Assembly: GCA_009392095.1 (NCBI GenBank)
Contig: VFHF01000215.1
Coordinates: 1 to 15,480 of the forward strand
Length of the DNA: 15,480 nucleotides
From: SAR202 cluster bacterium
GTDB taxonomy: Bacteria > Chloroflexota > Dehalococcoidia > Lucifugimonadales > UBA3495
Reading direction: 5' to 3'
Part shown: piece after piece, positions 14,526 through 15,480 of the stretch
Position numbering within the stretch: position 1 is the stretch's first letter
Layout: each line of letters begins with the position of its first letter
The notes under the pieces: generated by a model
Seen by the model: the letters and a program-made list of their open reading frames with translations, nothing else
Told to the model about the DNA's origin: nothing
Databases searched by the model: none
Position numbers and translations under genes: made by a program

Positions 14526-14594
14526 CTCGACTGTGTCGAAGATGACTAGTGGCTCCCAACCAACCAAAGTAATTCGAACCACGGAGACCCCAGC

Positions 14595-15480
14595 ATGAAA
14601 GCAGTCAGGCTAAACGAGTTCGGCGACGTTGACGTACTGAAGATAGAGGAAGTGCCGGAGCCCAATCTCCGGCCCCATCACGTCATGATCAAGGTGGACT
14701 CCGCGGGGGTGAATTACGCCGACATCCTGCGCCGGGGCGGGAACTACCCTGGCCCCGGCCTGCCCTCATCCATGGGGCTGGAATCGGCTGGCACCGTCAC
14801 CGAAGTCGGCTCAGACGTCACCGGCATAATTGTCGGCCAGCAAGTGATGGCGATGGGTCCGGGTAGCCAGGCCGAATACGTCGCCGTCAACGGCAACCTG
14901 GTGTTCCCCTATCCCAACTCCCTTGATGCGGTGGAAGCCGGCGGTATGCCCATCGTGTTCCTCACCGCCTACCACATCCTGAAGTCCAGGGGTCAGATGC
15001 AGTCCGGTGATACGGTGCTGGTCCAGGCCGGAGCCTCGGGTGTAGGGACAGTACTGATCCAGTTGGCCAAGGCCTGGGGCGCCAAGGTCATCGCCACCGC
15101 CTCAACACAAGACAAACTGGACCTCTGTAAATCGCTGGGAGCCGACGTTGTGATCAACTACACCGAGGCCGACTTTGAGGAAGTGGTCAAAGATGAATCG
15201 GGCGGCGACGGAGTCAAGTTGGTGGCCGAGTGTGTTGGCGGTGAGGTTCTAGAGAAAAGCGTGCGCTGCGTTTCGGCCTACGGAACTTTGGTCAGTTACG
15301 GCAATGCTTCCCAGACCCCGGCAAACCTGCCGGCTTCAGACATCACCTCGGTCAACCGGACGGTAGTCGGGTTTAGCATGGGCCGCTCTCCAGTGGGGTC
15401 CCTGGATCACAAGGCCGCCATGGCCGAGATGTTCCCCATGATTGCTGCCGGTCAAGCCAAGTTGGTCGTTGACCAGATAC
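14595..15480 (+). CDS. NADPH:quinone oxidoreductase-like MDR protein (3' end cut by window)
   Basis: Zinc-independent medium-chain dehydrogenase/reductase. The frame is open from ATG 14595 to the window end (295 codons); typical members have about 325 residues, so some 25-30 are missing. Seen: MKAVRLNEFG start, VNYADILRRGGNYP (39-52, quinone reductase signature), MGLESAGTVTEVG, and the cofactor motif QAGASGVGTVLIQLAK (144-159), followed by GAKVIATAS and LGADVVINY. The cysteines and histidines of the structural and catalytic zinc sites of alcohol dehydrogenases are absent. Enzymes of this type reduce quinones, enones or crotonyl-CoA-like substrates; the exact one is unknown. GGAG lies 9 bases upstream of the ATG. 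It may be cotranscribed with the dehydrogenase through the 14488-14525 hairpin. Confidence 0.9.
   Translation, partial: MKAVRLNEFGDVDVLKIEEVPEPNLRPHHVMIKVDSAGVNYADILRRGGNYPGPGLPSSMGLESAGTVTEVGSDVTGIIVGQQVMAMGPGSQAEYVAVNGNLVFPYPNSLDAVEAGGMPIVFLTAYHILKSRGQMQSGDTVLVQAGASGVGTVLIQLAKAWGAKVIATASTQDKLDLCKSLGADVVINYTEADFEEVVKDESGGDGVKLVAECVGGEVLEKSVRCVSAYGTLVSYGNASQTPANLPASDITSVNRTVVGFSMGRSPVGSLDHKAAMAEMFPMIAAGQAKLVVDQI

Noticed and set aside
1..15480. tRNA genes, CRISPR arrays, insertion sequences, phage or defence genes
   Set aside because: Looked for and not found: no repeat-spacer pattern, transposase, integrase or tRNA-like cloverleaf was recognised; the genes read as metabolic and regulatory.

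Overview
This window looks like a chromosomal piece of an uncultured bacterium with moderate to high GC (roughly 57-60% by eye). My best guess is Chloroflexota, possibly a SAR202/Dehalococcoidia-like lineage. The guess rests on the mix of paired family III CoA-transferases, a luciferase-like flavin oxidoreductase, 2-hydroxyacid oxidoreductases and an isocitrate-lyase-superfamily enzyme next to ordinary housekeeping genes. It is inference, not proof. Genes are dense, with no tRNA, rRNA, IS element, phage gene or CRISPR array visible.

Left part (1-1816, minus strand): the start of a pyrimidine biosynthesis operon, pyrR-pyrB, with pyrB cut by the window edge. The 308-bp stretch upstream of pyrR contains no gene. 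It carries a PyrR transcription attenuator: a near-consensus PyrR-binding hairpin, an antiterminator pairing and an intrinsic terminator with a run of seven U. This is the best supported regulatory element in the window.

Next (1817-4096): a solitary minus-strand VWA-domain protein with a long Met/Gln-rich middle. Upstream of it is a divergent intergenic region with an extended -10 promoter (TGcTATAAT) firing right into two overlapping, translationally coupled family III CoA-transferase genes (4097-6552). Only the second of these keeps the catalytic aspartate, so the two probably form a heteromer.

Middle (6562-10977, minus strand): a PncA/YueJ-type nicotinamidase, an isocitrate lyase/PEP-mutase superfamily lyase with a KRCGH active site, and a compact lipid operon of a MaoC-type double-hotdog dehydratase, plsX and fabG. 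The lipid operon has its own recognisable promoter.

Right part (10978-15480): an L-2-hydroxyglutarate oxidase gene (minus) diverges from a plus-strand set of an LLM-class flavin oxidoreductase, a D-isomer-specific 2-hydroxyacid dehydrogenase and an NADPH:quinone oxidoreductase-like gene cut by the window end. Both sides of the divergent region have a TTGACC-N17-TAxxxT promoter. A 17-bp inverted repeat sits between the last two genes.

The window therefore alternates housekeeping operons (pyrimidines, fatty acid/phospholipid, NAD salvage) with short catabolic gene sets that fit the use of small hydroxy- and dicarboxylic acids as free acids and CoA thioesters. The catabolic substrates cannot be read from the sequence.
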